Made by a program: the position numbers and the translations under genes. Shown in pieces: positions 30,568 to 39,862 of a DNA stretch of 64,000 nucleotides. The stretch's first letter is position 1. The number at the start of each line of letters is the position of its first letter. The notes beneath the pieces are model-generated. The model saw nothing but the letters and a program-made list of their open reading frames with translations, was not told the DNA's origin and made no database searches. The DNA is from Vavraia culicis subsp. floridensis (lineage: Eukaryota > Microsporidia > Pleistophoridae), in assembly GCF_000192795.1 (NCBI RefSeq), contig NW_007360616.1, positions 1-64,000 on the forward strand. The letters are read 5' to 3'.

Positions 30568-32712
30568 TTATTCAATGATTTGCACCACATTCTCCTCTAA
30601 GAAAACCACCTCTTCATCACACAATTCATCAACCGCTTCCTTGACAGCACGCTCGCCCTCTCCGGTCTCCACAATCAGCTCTGCCATTGTGCATCTCTTC
30701 TTTTTCTTCACGATGCCTTGTATTCGCTTCTTCAACTCCTCCATGGCCTTTCTTTGCCCGGCACTTCTACCCGCCATCACCAGATCAATATCCAACTTGC
30801 CGGTCAGCGGGTCAATCGCATACATGAGCATCGACTCTCTGATTAGCCTCACAGCTTCCGCCACATCCTCTTTTTCTACCACCTCGCTCAGACGGACCCG
30901 TGCATGCGCCTCGCTCAGCCGGATGATCGCTTCAAGCTGGCGTGTGGTGGCCGTGATAGTATTGCCGTTGTTAAGGCTCCTGAGCTCAACGTACCTGTTC
31001 TCAATCTCCTTTTCCGCTTCTCGCGATATCACCGGCACTATTGCTCTGCTCTGCGCAACATACTCCATCAACACATTTTTGTCGTAGGCCGATCGCTCGC
31101 CGTATATGTCAATTATGAACCGCGCGGTCCGCTCATCCTGTTCTTTGTCATTTCTGTCCAGAAGAATGAAAATGAGATCAAATCTGCTCAGCAGAGTGGC
31201 CGGCAGGTTGACGTTCTCAATGATGGATTTCTTGGTGTCCCAGACACTGTTTACAGGATTGCAGCTCGCCAAAATGCTGCATCGGCAGTTAAGCGATGTG
31301 ATAATACCCGCTTTTGCGATGCTTATGCTCTGCTGCTCCATAGCCTCGTGCAAAACGCCACGGCTGTGGTTGTTCATCTTGTCAAACTCGTCTATGATGC
31401 ACACACCGTGGTCACTCAGCACAAGCGCACCACTCTCCAACACAAATTGTCCTGTTTCCACGTCCCTTGTGACGGATGCGCTGAGTCCCACCGCAGAGCT
31501 GCCCTGCCCACTCGTGTAGATTCCTTTGGTGTGCTGATTCACAAATGTGAGCAGCTGAGACTTGGCCACACCCGGATCACCGGCCAGCAAAATGTTTATA
31601 CTGCCCCGCAACGTGCAGTTGAAATTGTTCTTGCGCACGCCGCCGACCATCATAAGCAAAATTCCCTTCTTGACATCACGATGACCGTACACGGACGGTG
31701 CTATCATCTCAGCCATCTTTTCATACCGGTTGCCCTGTGCCATGGAATCTACCACGTATGCACTTGTGCCGCTGGCTTCAACATTTCTGTCTGTCGTGCT
31801 GTTTCCTTTCGCTGCGTTCTTTTGGTGTGTTTCTGCACCGATAGTGCTACCCTCCCCACCGACAACATTTTCATCGTTCTCCTTCTTCACGGAAAGCATC
31901 TCCACGTATCCTCTGAAAACATTTTTTACCTTCTTTGTAAACGGGTTGAGAATCGGCGACGCCTTGAGAATCCCGCAGATCTCTACACGATCACCGGGCA
32001 TCACCCTGTCAATTGCATACGATACCACATTGAAGCACATTGGCTCCTGCTCACTTTCCATCTCCTGTATTTTGATGACCTGCTTGTCCAAATACTCAGA
32101 TTGCTCATAACTCAGCGAATAGCTGAAGAAACTGCCGCAGTCGCATGCACCCGGTTCCTGAATCACGTTCTTTATCTTCTCGATTACCACTCTCTTCCCG
32201 CAATTCGAGCACACGTAGCATCCCTTGGTCAACTCCGGAATTACAGCCGAAACTCGCATCACAATCCCCTTTATACGCACCACCTTGTCGATCCTTGACG
32301 GGCACAGCTTTCTCAGAGATATGGCAGGTGCATCGATCCCAACCTCAACATCGGTCTGCCTAAAACTGGGTTCCTTCTCCAATATGTACTCGTTCAGTCC
32401 TTTGCTCAGAATTGGAATGATTTCCGACGGGTAGTTCACACACATCTGGTTCAACTCGTGCAGGTCATCGATGAACAGCGTGTTCTGATCCAAACTAATC
32501 ATGGCCCGTATTTTGCTTTGGTAGTGCTTGTCAAGAATGTCTTTGAAGGTCTCAATTGTTTCCGATATGTTTATGGTGGTTCCCCAAATTAGTTTTATTT
32601 TCTCTGGCTGGTCCGAGATAATTTCTGTGGGCAAGTCGGACGGCGTGTTGGGGTGCATGCTCGTCATGTCCTGCGATGCATCGAACGTAAACGTGCTTGA
32701 TGGATTTTCCAT
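30568..32712 (-). CDS. MCM4: MCM4, replicative helicase subunit
   Basis: A 714-aa MCM. LIWGTTINIS (41-50) is the MCM4-type entry to the N-terminal domain. A zinc-finger region has cysteines at 165, 168, 171, 190 and 192, and is followed by DKQVIKIQE (209-217). The AAA+ core has Walker A GDPGVAKS (378-385), SGQGSSAVGLSASVTRD, Walker B CIIDEFDKM (438-446), and the arginine finger SRFD (509-512). The closest match in memory is MCM4 (IWGT start, LESGALVLSD). It is part of the MCM2-7 hexamer, the motor that unwinds DNA at forks. The insert at about 278-325 is G/N/T/A-rich low complexity. GGG at 32720-32722 (CCC on the sense strand) lies 7-10 nt before the ATG. Confidence 0.95.
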   Translation of the reverse strand: MENPSSTFTFDASQDMTSMHPNTPSDLPTEIISDQPEKIKLIWGTTINISETIETFKDILDKHYQSKIRAMISLDQNTLFIDDLHELNQMCVNYPSEIIPILSKGLNEYILEKEPSFRQTDVEVGIDAPAISLRKLCPSRIDKVVRIKGIVMRVSAVIPELTKGCYVCSNCGKRVVIEKIKNVIQEPGACDCGSFFSYSLSYEQSEYLDKQVIKIQEMESEQEPMCFNVVSYAIDRVMPGDRVEICGILKASPILNPFTKKVKNVFRGYVEMLSVKKENDENVVGGEGSTIGAETHQKNAAKGNSTTDRNVEASGTSAYVVDSMAQGNRYEKMAEMIAPSVYGHRDVKKGILLMMVGGVRKNNFNCTLRGSINILLAGDPGVAKSQLLTFVNQHTKGIYTSGQGSSAVGLSASVTRDVETGQFVLESGALVLSDHGVCIIDEFDKMNNHSRGVLHEAMEQQSISIAKAGIITSLNCRCSILASCNPVNSVWDTKKSIIENVNLPATLLSRFDLIFILLDRNDKEQDERTARFIIDIYGERSAYDKNVLMEYVAQSRAIVPVISREAEKEIENRYVELRSLNNGNTITATTRQLEAIIRLSEAHARVRLSEVVEKEDVAEAVRLIRESMLMYAIDPLTGKLDIDLVMAGRSAGQRKAMEELKKRIQGIVKKKKRCTMAELIVETGEGERAVKEAVDELCDEEVVFLEENVVQIIE

Positions 32713-33205
32713 GATGTAAGGGCAGAGAAATTCAAAAAGTTAAGCGGGCATTGCTGTCATCGATACGTGTGGTATGCCATGGTCGGTCCCTGCGAACCAG
32801 AAAAGCATCTATGATTGGATGTTGCAGCGTGAGGCGGTGAATAAATGTTGTATTTTGGAAGAGAAAGGTGCTCGGCATGCAGCACAACGCAAGCGTTCTT
32901 ACCGTCCTACCGTAAAGTAAAAGGGATGAGGAAAATGACAGGCAAATTCAATCTCACAGTCTTTTAAACACGATTCGCCCGTCATTCCATGCTCAGTACA
33001 AGTTCTGTCACACTCGATCAACCCATTTTACAGCAATACGCGAGAATGCTATTGCTACGCACGTATTAACAAATAGATCCATGTACTGAATGATTTGAAG
33101 TATTGTTGTGGAGAGGGCACGGTTCTACACACGCTCTAATTCCAATCAATACCAAATTTGTTCGCTGCCACAGCTACACCTCAACATCCGCTTTAATTAC
33201 CGTAT
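32713..33205. other. MCM4 upstream spacer
   Basis: Contains the MCM4 C-tract next to its ATG and then AT-rich sequence up to the stop of the 44-aa microprotein. No other gene seen. Confidence 0.5.
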
Positions 33206-33340
33206 CTACATCACACGATCACTCCACTCGTATATTTTTTTATAGAAGGCTGTGAAGTAGAGCCCGATAAGCGCAAGAAACGAGATCACACCGAAGAGCC
33301 CCAGCATCAAGTAAAAAACGATTTTATCCTTCCATTTCAT
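33206..33340 (-). CDS. 44-aa single-span membrane microprotein
   Basis: A small ATG frame with stop TAG. It has a short basic N-terminus (MKWKDK), one strong hydrophobic helix (about residues 8-31, rich in L, F, G, I and A), then a basic/aromatic tail (FYKKIYEWSDRVM). The codons use G/C at third positions like the neighbouring housekeeping genes (for example CTC, ATC, TTC, GTG), unlike chance AT-rich ORFs here. This supports a real gene, perhaps a small subunit of an ER, Golgi or mitosomal membrane complex. I do not recognise the family; OST4, RAMP4 and TOM small subunits were considered and none fits. No C-tract is seen next to the ATG. Confidence 0.55.
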   Translation of the reverse strand: MKWKDKIVFYLMLGLFGVISFLALIGLYFTAFYKKIYEWSDRVM

Positions 33341-35049
33341 TGTTTATTGCGCCGTGGTTCTTTTTATGTTTCTTAGTGTTTCATCAAAAACTTGAAGTGA
33401 CGCGCAAAAAGTAGTATGTTGTTGTGAGGTGCTGAAGACGGCCGTTGAACACACCAGGTAAACTTTTAAAAGACACCGTTCTTGGGAACATGCTTGCCTA
33501 CATGTGAGATTGTTGCATCAGTACACGGCTTTGCCACTCATGGTGTGGTAACACCGTTACAGTTTGAATGCATCGATTCGTGCGGGCAGATTTGAAATGA
33601 ACTCTCATTTTTGTTTGTTGCTGAAAATTTGGATTGAAAGGTTGTTTTGAGTGGGATCAATCTTGATGGAGGTAAATGTTTCGAACTTAGCTTTTTTCCG
33701 GTGAGATGCCTTGCCAGCACTACTAATAATTTTCAGATAGGTGAACGACTTTCGGTAAAAACGTTTTGATAGCCTACGAGTTGTTCATCAGAACATTTTA
33801 TTTCATTCAATACTCGCAATACAGCAGTGTAAGGTACTAAATGCCAGTCTTTGTGATTCACGTTTACTATGTTCCATTCTGAGTAGCAGGAATGCTCTTC
33901 GTTACCACCAGGCTTATGAACTGATACAGCGTTTTAGCAGAGGATACCTACAGAAACGTATTTTAGCAGTTTTAATGGTAATTTGTTCGGTGTATTGGTT
34001 TACATCTTACAGGTAGAAGACATGTGAGTTATCTGGTTGAATATTCTGCGGAAAAGGCTCCTTGCCGGTAGTTACTGCGGTTTAGAAAGGTACATTTATC
34101 TGGGTGGTCTTGTGTGATGTGAATGACAGACAGCTCATAAAAATGGTGCTGTGGAAGATTCACCTACTGAACGCTTCATAACAACAAAATGTTCAGAAAC
34201 AAACATCCTGAGGTACGTAAGGAAAGTTGATGAGCAACAAAGCTCAAACTGAGACTTACACTTCGAAATGATTTGATCAAGTTCACAAAGAGAAAAATTA
34301 TCTGAATAACGGAACCGCTGCCATTCACATCATAATACAAGGTTCATCTGTCACTGCCGCACGCGATATTTGCTTGTTAGCTTTAGAGTAACGTAAAAAG
34401 AAAGGGAAGTGTTATATTGTACAAATACCGTAAATTACATTTAAAATGCATTTCTATCCTTACCATAGCGTAAGCAACGGGTTGGTACTATAATTTGCAG
34501 CAATGCAATACTAAATCAGGATTATATTCCAATTTTACATAGTAAGTCAGCAAAAACTTTTCCGTTGGTAAGTTGTAGCGTTTGTGTACTCAATTCGTAA
34601 AAAGATTGTCAAACTGTTTTCATCACACTTTTAAAAGCTAGACGTACTAAGCTGTCAGGGAGATTGTTTGGACCGATGAAACGTGCTACATAACCAAGCA
34701 CCTGTCCGGTATACAAACGGAAAGGATGGCTTGTTCGTTCGCTATGTAAAATCAAAAATTATTTATGTATCAGGTACGGTCCTAGACACATCCGAACTTC
34801 AAGGGAGGCATCGTATAAACAGAATATTAGAGAAAGATGCCTTAGGTAACATCGCAGCAATAAAAAATAAACGGTGCTGGTTGATTAATAGATTCATTTG
34901 CCATGGACCGGCAATACTTCATTATCAAGCATTTGATAGGTAGGACCACGTGCTTTCACAGACCTAGGACATTGCAGATATGCTATTCCTCTGTTAATAA
35001 GCTCTTCATTCCAATGAAAGAGTGCAAATATTGATCAATCATATCAAAT
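33341..35049. other. intergenic, 1.7 kb, possible decayed sequence
   Basis: AT-rich. At 34650-34943 several plus-strand frames are open in turn, one with REIVWTDETCYIT, mildly reminiscent of a DDE transposase strand. No continuous frame or terminal repeats support a transposon call. Confidence 0.35.
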
Positions 35050-35619
35050 TTAATTATCTTGAGCCAACGTTTCTGTGCTATTTGCTGAAAATACTCTGTG
35101 ATATATTTGTACCATTTCTTCTTCCTGTGTAATGTTTTTGTCAAAGTCCGTTTGTTCTGATATGAGCAGCAATTGATCAAATAATTGAGTTTGTGTTTCA
35201 TCCATTTTCTCCGAACATTTCTCAAAACACACTACCGATCGAATAAAAGCCCTACGGACCCCTTTTTGCATATGGTTAGTCAGTTGTAAAAGCGCGAAGA
35301 AAATTTCGCAATTTTTTGTAAAATTATAAGTCTTCTTAATCATGCAAGAAATAACATCCAATTGAACGCATATCCATGCCTTAAAGGCGGGATCATTATT
35401 TGACTTAACCAATATATGATCAGTAATCATTCTGATCTTTAGATAATCTACCTCTGCCTTAGAATCTGATACTTTTGCCTTGACATCCTTCATGTAATCA
35501 CCAACCAGTTCATTAAAAGTGTTATCACAACCGAGCATGTCTTCTAATGACTTTGCCTTAGAGGATTTGTCATCGTTCTGAAAAGAGAATGTAAAAAGAG
35601 TCAATAATATGAGAAACAT
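35050..35619 (-). CDS. small secreted helical protein (member A of a local family)
   Basis: A 189-aa ATG-initiated protein. MFLILLTLFTFSFQND is a signal peptide. The mature part is predicted helical by eye: a charged K/D/E region (18-70), then hydrophobic-Cys helices (ICVQLDVISCMIKKTYNF at about 83-100, CEIFFALLQLTNHM), CFEKCSEKM, and a polar tail. No database family is recognised. It resembles the product at 36945-37550 in size, in signal peptide and in the central pattern (FKAW.C..LDV versus FKINTYIFMDV). It belongs to the accessory block with LRR-family genes and is a likely exported protein. No C-rich start motif. Confidence 0.7.
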   Translation of the reverse strand: MFLILLTLFTFSFQNDDKSSKAKSLEDMLGCDNTFNELVGDYMKDVKAKVSDSKAEVDYLKIRMITDHILVKSNNDPAFKAWICVQLDVISCMIKKTYNFTKNCEIFFALLQLTNHMQKGVRRAFIRSVVCFEKCSEKMDETQTQLFDQLLLISEQTDFDKNITQEEEMVQIYHRVFSANSTETLAQDN

Positions 35620-36944
35620 AGCACTATAATCGGATATTTGGTGCGCTGGGGTAGATTAAAATCTGAAGTTGCAGAGTTATGGCTTCCCTCCTAGCGCAAA
35701 AAAGGAAGGTCTACAAAAATTTTGCAACATCTTCGAAAATCACTCTCTGTTACCCGTGCTTTCCGTAAAAACCTGTGCTAGCGGTAAATTAAGGATGTAG
35801 TATTTCATTATTTTATTTTTGTTATCTGATCTGTTCGTTTTTCACAGCTTTTGATCACTAATATCGAAATATGTCGGAAATTGTTCTGCCATAAAACATG
35901 TTGCGTGAGACGAATGAACGAGCTTCTAATGAAATGAATTTGAGAAGTATTGAATAAACCATGGTTAATGAGGAAAGCAGTAAAAATACTAGAATGATCT
36001 AATTAGCGAGTAATTCTGATGTTTATAGTGGTTATTTAAACTAACGTGTGCAAAATTGCAGTAGCCGGAGAAATATGCAGGTCCAACAAGGAAGCAGCAG
36101 TATCTGACCTTTCTAATTTGTTTGACTGCTTTTTACGCATAGAATATCTAGCGGTGCCTTACATGTGTAATAGTTATGCCCGCATTGGTTGGTATAACCT
36201 AACCATTTACGCAATGAATTACCTTTGATATGTTGCATAACGCCTCACTAGGTTTATTGGTGGTAAATTTCTTGATGTACTTTTATCTCTTCCTGTCGAT
36301 AGCATACCGATTCCGAAGAAATGCAGTAAATACTACAATTTAAAAAGTATAAGATCTGCTTAGGTCCGTTCTATGTGCTCTCATCTATTTTAAAATTGTA
36401 ATTTTCAATCTAATTGAGGGAACGAAAGTAAAAAATAATTGTTGATATAATTTCCTTATTGAGCCAGAGACCGTATGGCAGGATCATAATTTTTAAAATA
36501 GTCTTTATCAAGATAAAACACCACAGCTGCTGGATTTTAAATTCATATATCCTCTTATTACGAAACAAGTCATTGATTAACTGTGATACCTCCAACAATT
36601 TCAATCAACACATAATGATCGTGTAAATGGAACATAATTTACATCGGTGTGAGGATAAATAAACATACTTTAGAAAAAAGTATAATTTATACAGAGCTGT
36701 GTATAACTAACGAACCTAGCCATACCATAAGACACTTATGGTAATTACAGGATGATAACTCTTACACGGGTTGTAATTAGTAGTGAGAAACTTTACTTTT
36801 GCTTTGCTTCATTGATCGTATGCTTTCTTATAAATATACGATTTACTTTTTGACACGAAATCGGTTATTTACCTCATATACTAAGTTTACTTATCATTTA
36901 TAGGCACGCTTTCTTGCAAAACTTCAAAAGCGAGTCCTATTTCA
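35620..36944. other. intergenic, 1.3 kb
   Basis: AT-rich region between secreted genes A and B. Short open frames at 36046-36228 (+) and 36410-36604 (-) show no signal peptide or family signature. Confidence 0.45.
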
Positions 36945-37550
36945 TCAATTCAACACGCAATTTCGTTCATTATTTTTCCCGTTGCGAGGTGTCATTCGAA
37001 AGATATCCCTGAATACGAGTTCCATTTTCGTTTTGTGGCTTCTCCAAATCTCAATTTTGTCTGAAAAACTGCAAATCCTAAAAACGTGCTTGCACGTTCT
37101 AAAGAAATTCGGTGTTTCATTCTTCGGTTCATTCTGTATCAGCTCGACAGCCTTATCCACTGCATGTTTGTAATATATCTCTCCAATAACCAACAGGACA
37201 TGCAGTAATGAATAGAAACCTGCACACTTGGCCGCAAACCCAAGCACATCCATGAAAATATATGTATTAATTTTGAACTGATTTATCAACTCGTTTTTGT
37301 ATACCAGTCGATTATCGTGTATCAAACTGATCAGGCCATCAAATGTTTTGGCTGCCAAACCACAGGGCTCTTTGGTGTCGTCATTAGCCTCAATCGTTCT
37401 CAAATCAAAAATATAACCATCGATCAATTCCATTACCTCAGGATTTGTGAAGAAGCCTTTTTGTGGACAAAACAGTCTCAATTCGCACCATCTATCCGAA
37501 TTTGCAGCTGAGCATTGTAAACACACGAGCAGACCAACGAGTACAAGCAT
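36945..37550 (-). CDS. small secreted helical protein (member B of a local family)
   Basis: 201 aa from ATG 37550 (the frame extends two codons further only through a TTG). MLVLVGLLVCLQCSAANSD is a clear signal peptide with a cleavage-like AA/NS. The mature chain has paired cysteines (CELRLFC), an acidic linker with EPCGLAAKTF, a long hydrophobic helix region (about 90-125, FMDVLGFAAKCAGFYSLLHVLL) that could be membrane-associating, then CKHVFRICSF and a basic tail. Unrecognised; similar in plan to A (35050) and to the broken gene C (44461). Secretion or surface location is inferred from the signal peptide alone. Confidence 0.72.
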   Translation of the reverse strand: MLVLVGLLVCLQCSAANSDRWCELRLFCPQKGFFTNPEVMELIDGYIFDLRTIEANDDTKEPCGLAAKTFDGLISLIHDNRLVYKNELINQFKINTYIFMDVLGFAAKCAGFYSLLHVLLVIGEIYYKHAVDKAVELIQNEPKNETPNFFRTCKHVFRICSFSDKIEIWRSHKTKMELVFRDIFRMTPRNGKNNERNCVLN

Positions 37551-37994
37551 CCTCAACAGTTTCTTGTTCGTTTAAATATTTATCAAATTAGCATATTGGG
37601 AAATTTCCGGTTGTGCGCCGTTCTTTTTGGTAGTTGCCTGTTAGGCATTCTATGCTGAGTAGAATAGTGAACAGCAAATGCCCTGTATCATGGCATATCA
37701 TCATGATTTATGTTCTTCTCTGATATATGTCAAGAACCTAATCGTTCATTAATGTTTGTAATACGTAGTATAAATTGACCGGATGTAACGAAAATAACAA
37801 ATTGGTTCGGTACTTTTCGTGTATTTAATTTATTGTAAGATCATCAAATACGATTGGGTTGATGTGTAATTAATGAAATAGCAATTATTAGCTTTTCAGC
37901 ACAGGACATAATCCGATTCGTGATGCACCATCAAATTTGCTCAGCGGTTAGAAAGAATGCGATCTAAAGGGAAGCTCGTGCACGATATGGAGTA
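37551..37994. other. intergenic upstream of secreted gene B
   Basis: About 440 bp, AT-rich. It separates the secreted gene from the ERGIC-like relic. No feature recognised. Confidence 0.45.
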
Positions 37995-38640
37995 TTACCT
38001 TGTTGGTAGAATATCACTATTTGGAGATGTTTCTCGCTCTTCCAAAAGTGGCGAGTTAACCATTGCGGTCATATGTACAAATTGATCGCGCAGTCTAGCG
38101 AAATGATAGATTGTGAAAATGCCACCAAGAACGGAGATAGTGATCAAGAACTGGTGACAAGCGGTGAAACTTGGTGTGTTTAAAGCAAAATTGTATTGTT
38201 TGCGATGGCGAGTAGGATACCGTTAAAAGTGTAGGCCCATAAATGAGTAACAACCAAAAATAGAGAAGAAAACTTACAAGTACTTGCCAAAGGAGCAGAT
38301 TTTGTACCATGGCGGTATGTTCTCATGGTTAGTACGTAACTGCAACGTATCACATGTTTTGAGTAAATATTTATGACAATGGGCAGGGTATGCACAGCGT
38401 AATCGTAAGCAGGGGCATCATGGTGTAGATGTAAACTTTGTTCTCATCAAATTTTATCGTAAAATAGGTCACTGTCTGGTCATAATCGTGTAAAATATTG
38501 TAAACATGCCTATTGTATTTAATACCACCAAAGTGCTTGCAAAATTTTTTAACTATAATTTGGTTGCCCACCCCTTTCTTCCTGTTCTGTTGTGCAGTAC
38601 CAAAAATGGAAAACAATCAATCCATCACGTATTTGTTGCC
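37995..38640 (-). pseudogene. relic of an ERV41/ERV46 (ERGIC) family cargo receptor
   Basis: No single frame is long, but minus-strand pieces line up with the C-terminal half of ERGIC-family proteins. In order: a lumenal strand segment (DYAVHTLPIVINIYSKHVIR, resembling the conserved y.....vPtiy region), then VSYSPSQTIQF (the YD.SP region) in a second frame. A third frame follows with HQFLITISVLGGIFTIYHF, resembling FL...aiiGGvftv, the terminal membrane span. It then runs a polar tail to TAA at 37995. At least two frame changes and several stops separate the pieces, so it is decayed unless it contains unusual introns. The family cycles in COPII vesicles between ER and Golgi. Matching was done by eye on short motifs. 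Confidence 0.45.
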
Positions 38641-38722
38641 TGAGGATTAAAATTACGAATTTGATCTACAAATATAAAAGTTACGCTGTTTTATTGCGCA
38701 TACACAACTATTGAACTAATTG

Positions 38723-39394
38723 TTATGAGATTAGTAAAAACATTTTAAATCTAAAAACAACCATAACATGCTTTGATGGACTTTCTGAACGTGTCCAGAA
38801 CCCACCAAAATCATGAGGCGTGCCGATTGCACGTTTATCATGCTGGCCATTCAGCCGATATTCCCTGTATGATTCGGATGCACAAAAGAATATGCTTGGA
38901 TCGTTTTGCAAGCTCATTAGTACAGCGTTTACGAGCCATTTGTTATCGTCAACGTACGCAAGTGTGTATTTGAATAGGTTATATATCTCAGTTGGAATGA
39001 GTAAGCAAGGCTCTCCAGATTTTGTTAGCACTGTTCTCTTGAACAGCAAGAAAAAAACGGCATCTTGCGTACGCATATGAGGCATTAAACGGGCATTTGT
39101 ACACACGGAATCGCGGTCAACAGATTGCGATAAATTTGCATTCTTAGATGTAAATGGTGTGTTATACACGAATACGCCTTCACTCTTGACCAGAACCCTC
39201 ATCATATACCTGTCGCCCTAAATTGGCACATTATGGTGTGACCTCCTATTTCCTGCATCTACTATTACCGTAATCTCCACATTCTCAGGGTTGTAAAACA
39301 TCTTGTACGCATCGCTTACATCCTCTATATCCTATCTGAAAATTGGTATGTAAATCACTGTAGCAGTGATATAATCGTGTAAGTTGAACAGCAT
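38723..39394 (-). pseudogene. broken N-terminal copy of the LRR-family gene, two in-frame TAGs
   Basis: One minus-strand frame from ATG 39394 to 38723 aligns throughout with the N-terminal 215 residues of the LRR-family protein at 39863-42688. The start MLFNLHDYITATVIYIPIFR parallels MSFDLYEYAGMSVICVLAFR; MFYNPENVEIT parallels VLNVENYDYT. MMRVLVKSEG parallels MMRFLNAMMEG, and EIYNLFKYTLAYVDDNKWL parallels EIHHIFKYIYTNLDSNTWI. The frame is interrupted only by two TAG codons (near 39332 and 39221) and ends where the intact copy would enter its LRR half. No frameshift was needed, which suggests recent decay or an unusual expression mode. The 160-codon 3' part (38723-39205) is open and could still be a short protein. 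Confidence 0.75.
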
Positions 39395-39862
39395 CGAATT
39401 TTGGAATGTTTTTGCCTGGATAATCACCAGAACATTAAACAAATAAAATAGAAAGTATACCACGCAGACCAGCGAGTAAAACAGTAAAAATATTTGTTAT
39501 TTAATTGATGGCGGAAAGGTAGCTCAAAGACATGGCGGAAGGCTATAAAAATTTTTAAGGCTTAAAAAGCCTAATTTTGAACAAGGAATACGATCAAATA
39601 TGATATTTTAACCAATCGTATAATTAGCAAATATACGTCGTACTAAGACAAAACGGGTTATTAGTTATTAAAAAGCGAGCATCTCATCTTAAGTTCACTA
39701 AACCGTGCTTCTACAAGGCAACACCAACTGATTCTGTCACACTAAAGATAAATTAGATCATTCTGTCAAAAATATTTTTGTCCGTTGAATAGACTCGACA
39801 AGAAGCAAGGAAGGGGCTCAGATACACCTAGCTGTGATGCTAGCGCATTTTGTCCCAAGTGG
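39395..39862. other. spacer between LRR-family copies
   Basis: About 470 bp, AT-rich; promoter side of the broken copy and 3' side of the intact one. No gene seen. Confidence 0.5.

Noticed and set aside
30904..32298. 464-codon open frame on the plus strand, antisense to MCM4
   Set aside because: It overlaps a certain MCM4 gene, has no family signal, and is an expected by-product of codon bias in the conserved gene.
34640..34943. DDE-transposase-like fragment (IVWTDETCYIT)
   Set aside because: Only about a dozen residues are suggestive, the surrounding frame stops quickly, and no second acidic motif or inverted repeats are visible.
38270..38330. Candidate intron in the ERGIC-like relic (TACTAAC near 38332 and GTAAGT near 38277, minus strand)
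   Set aside because: The branch-like motif comes before the donor-like motif, and no AG follows at a useful distance. Both sequences also read as part of the aligned protein.
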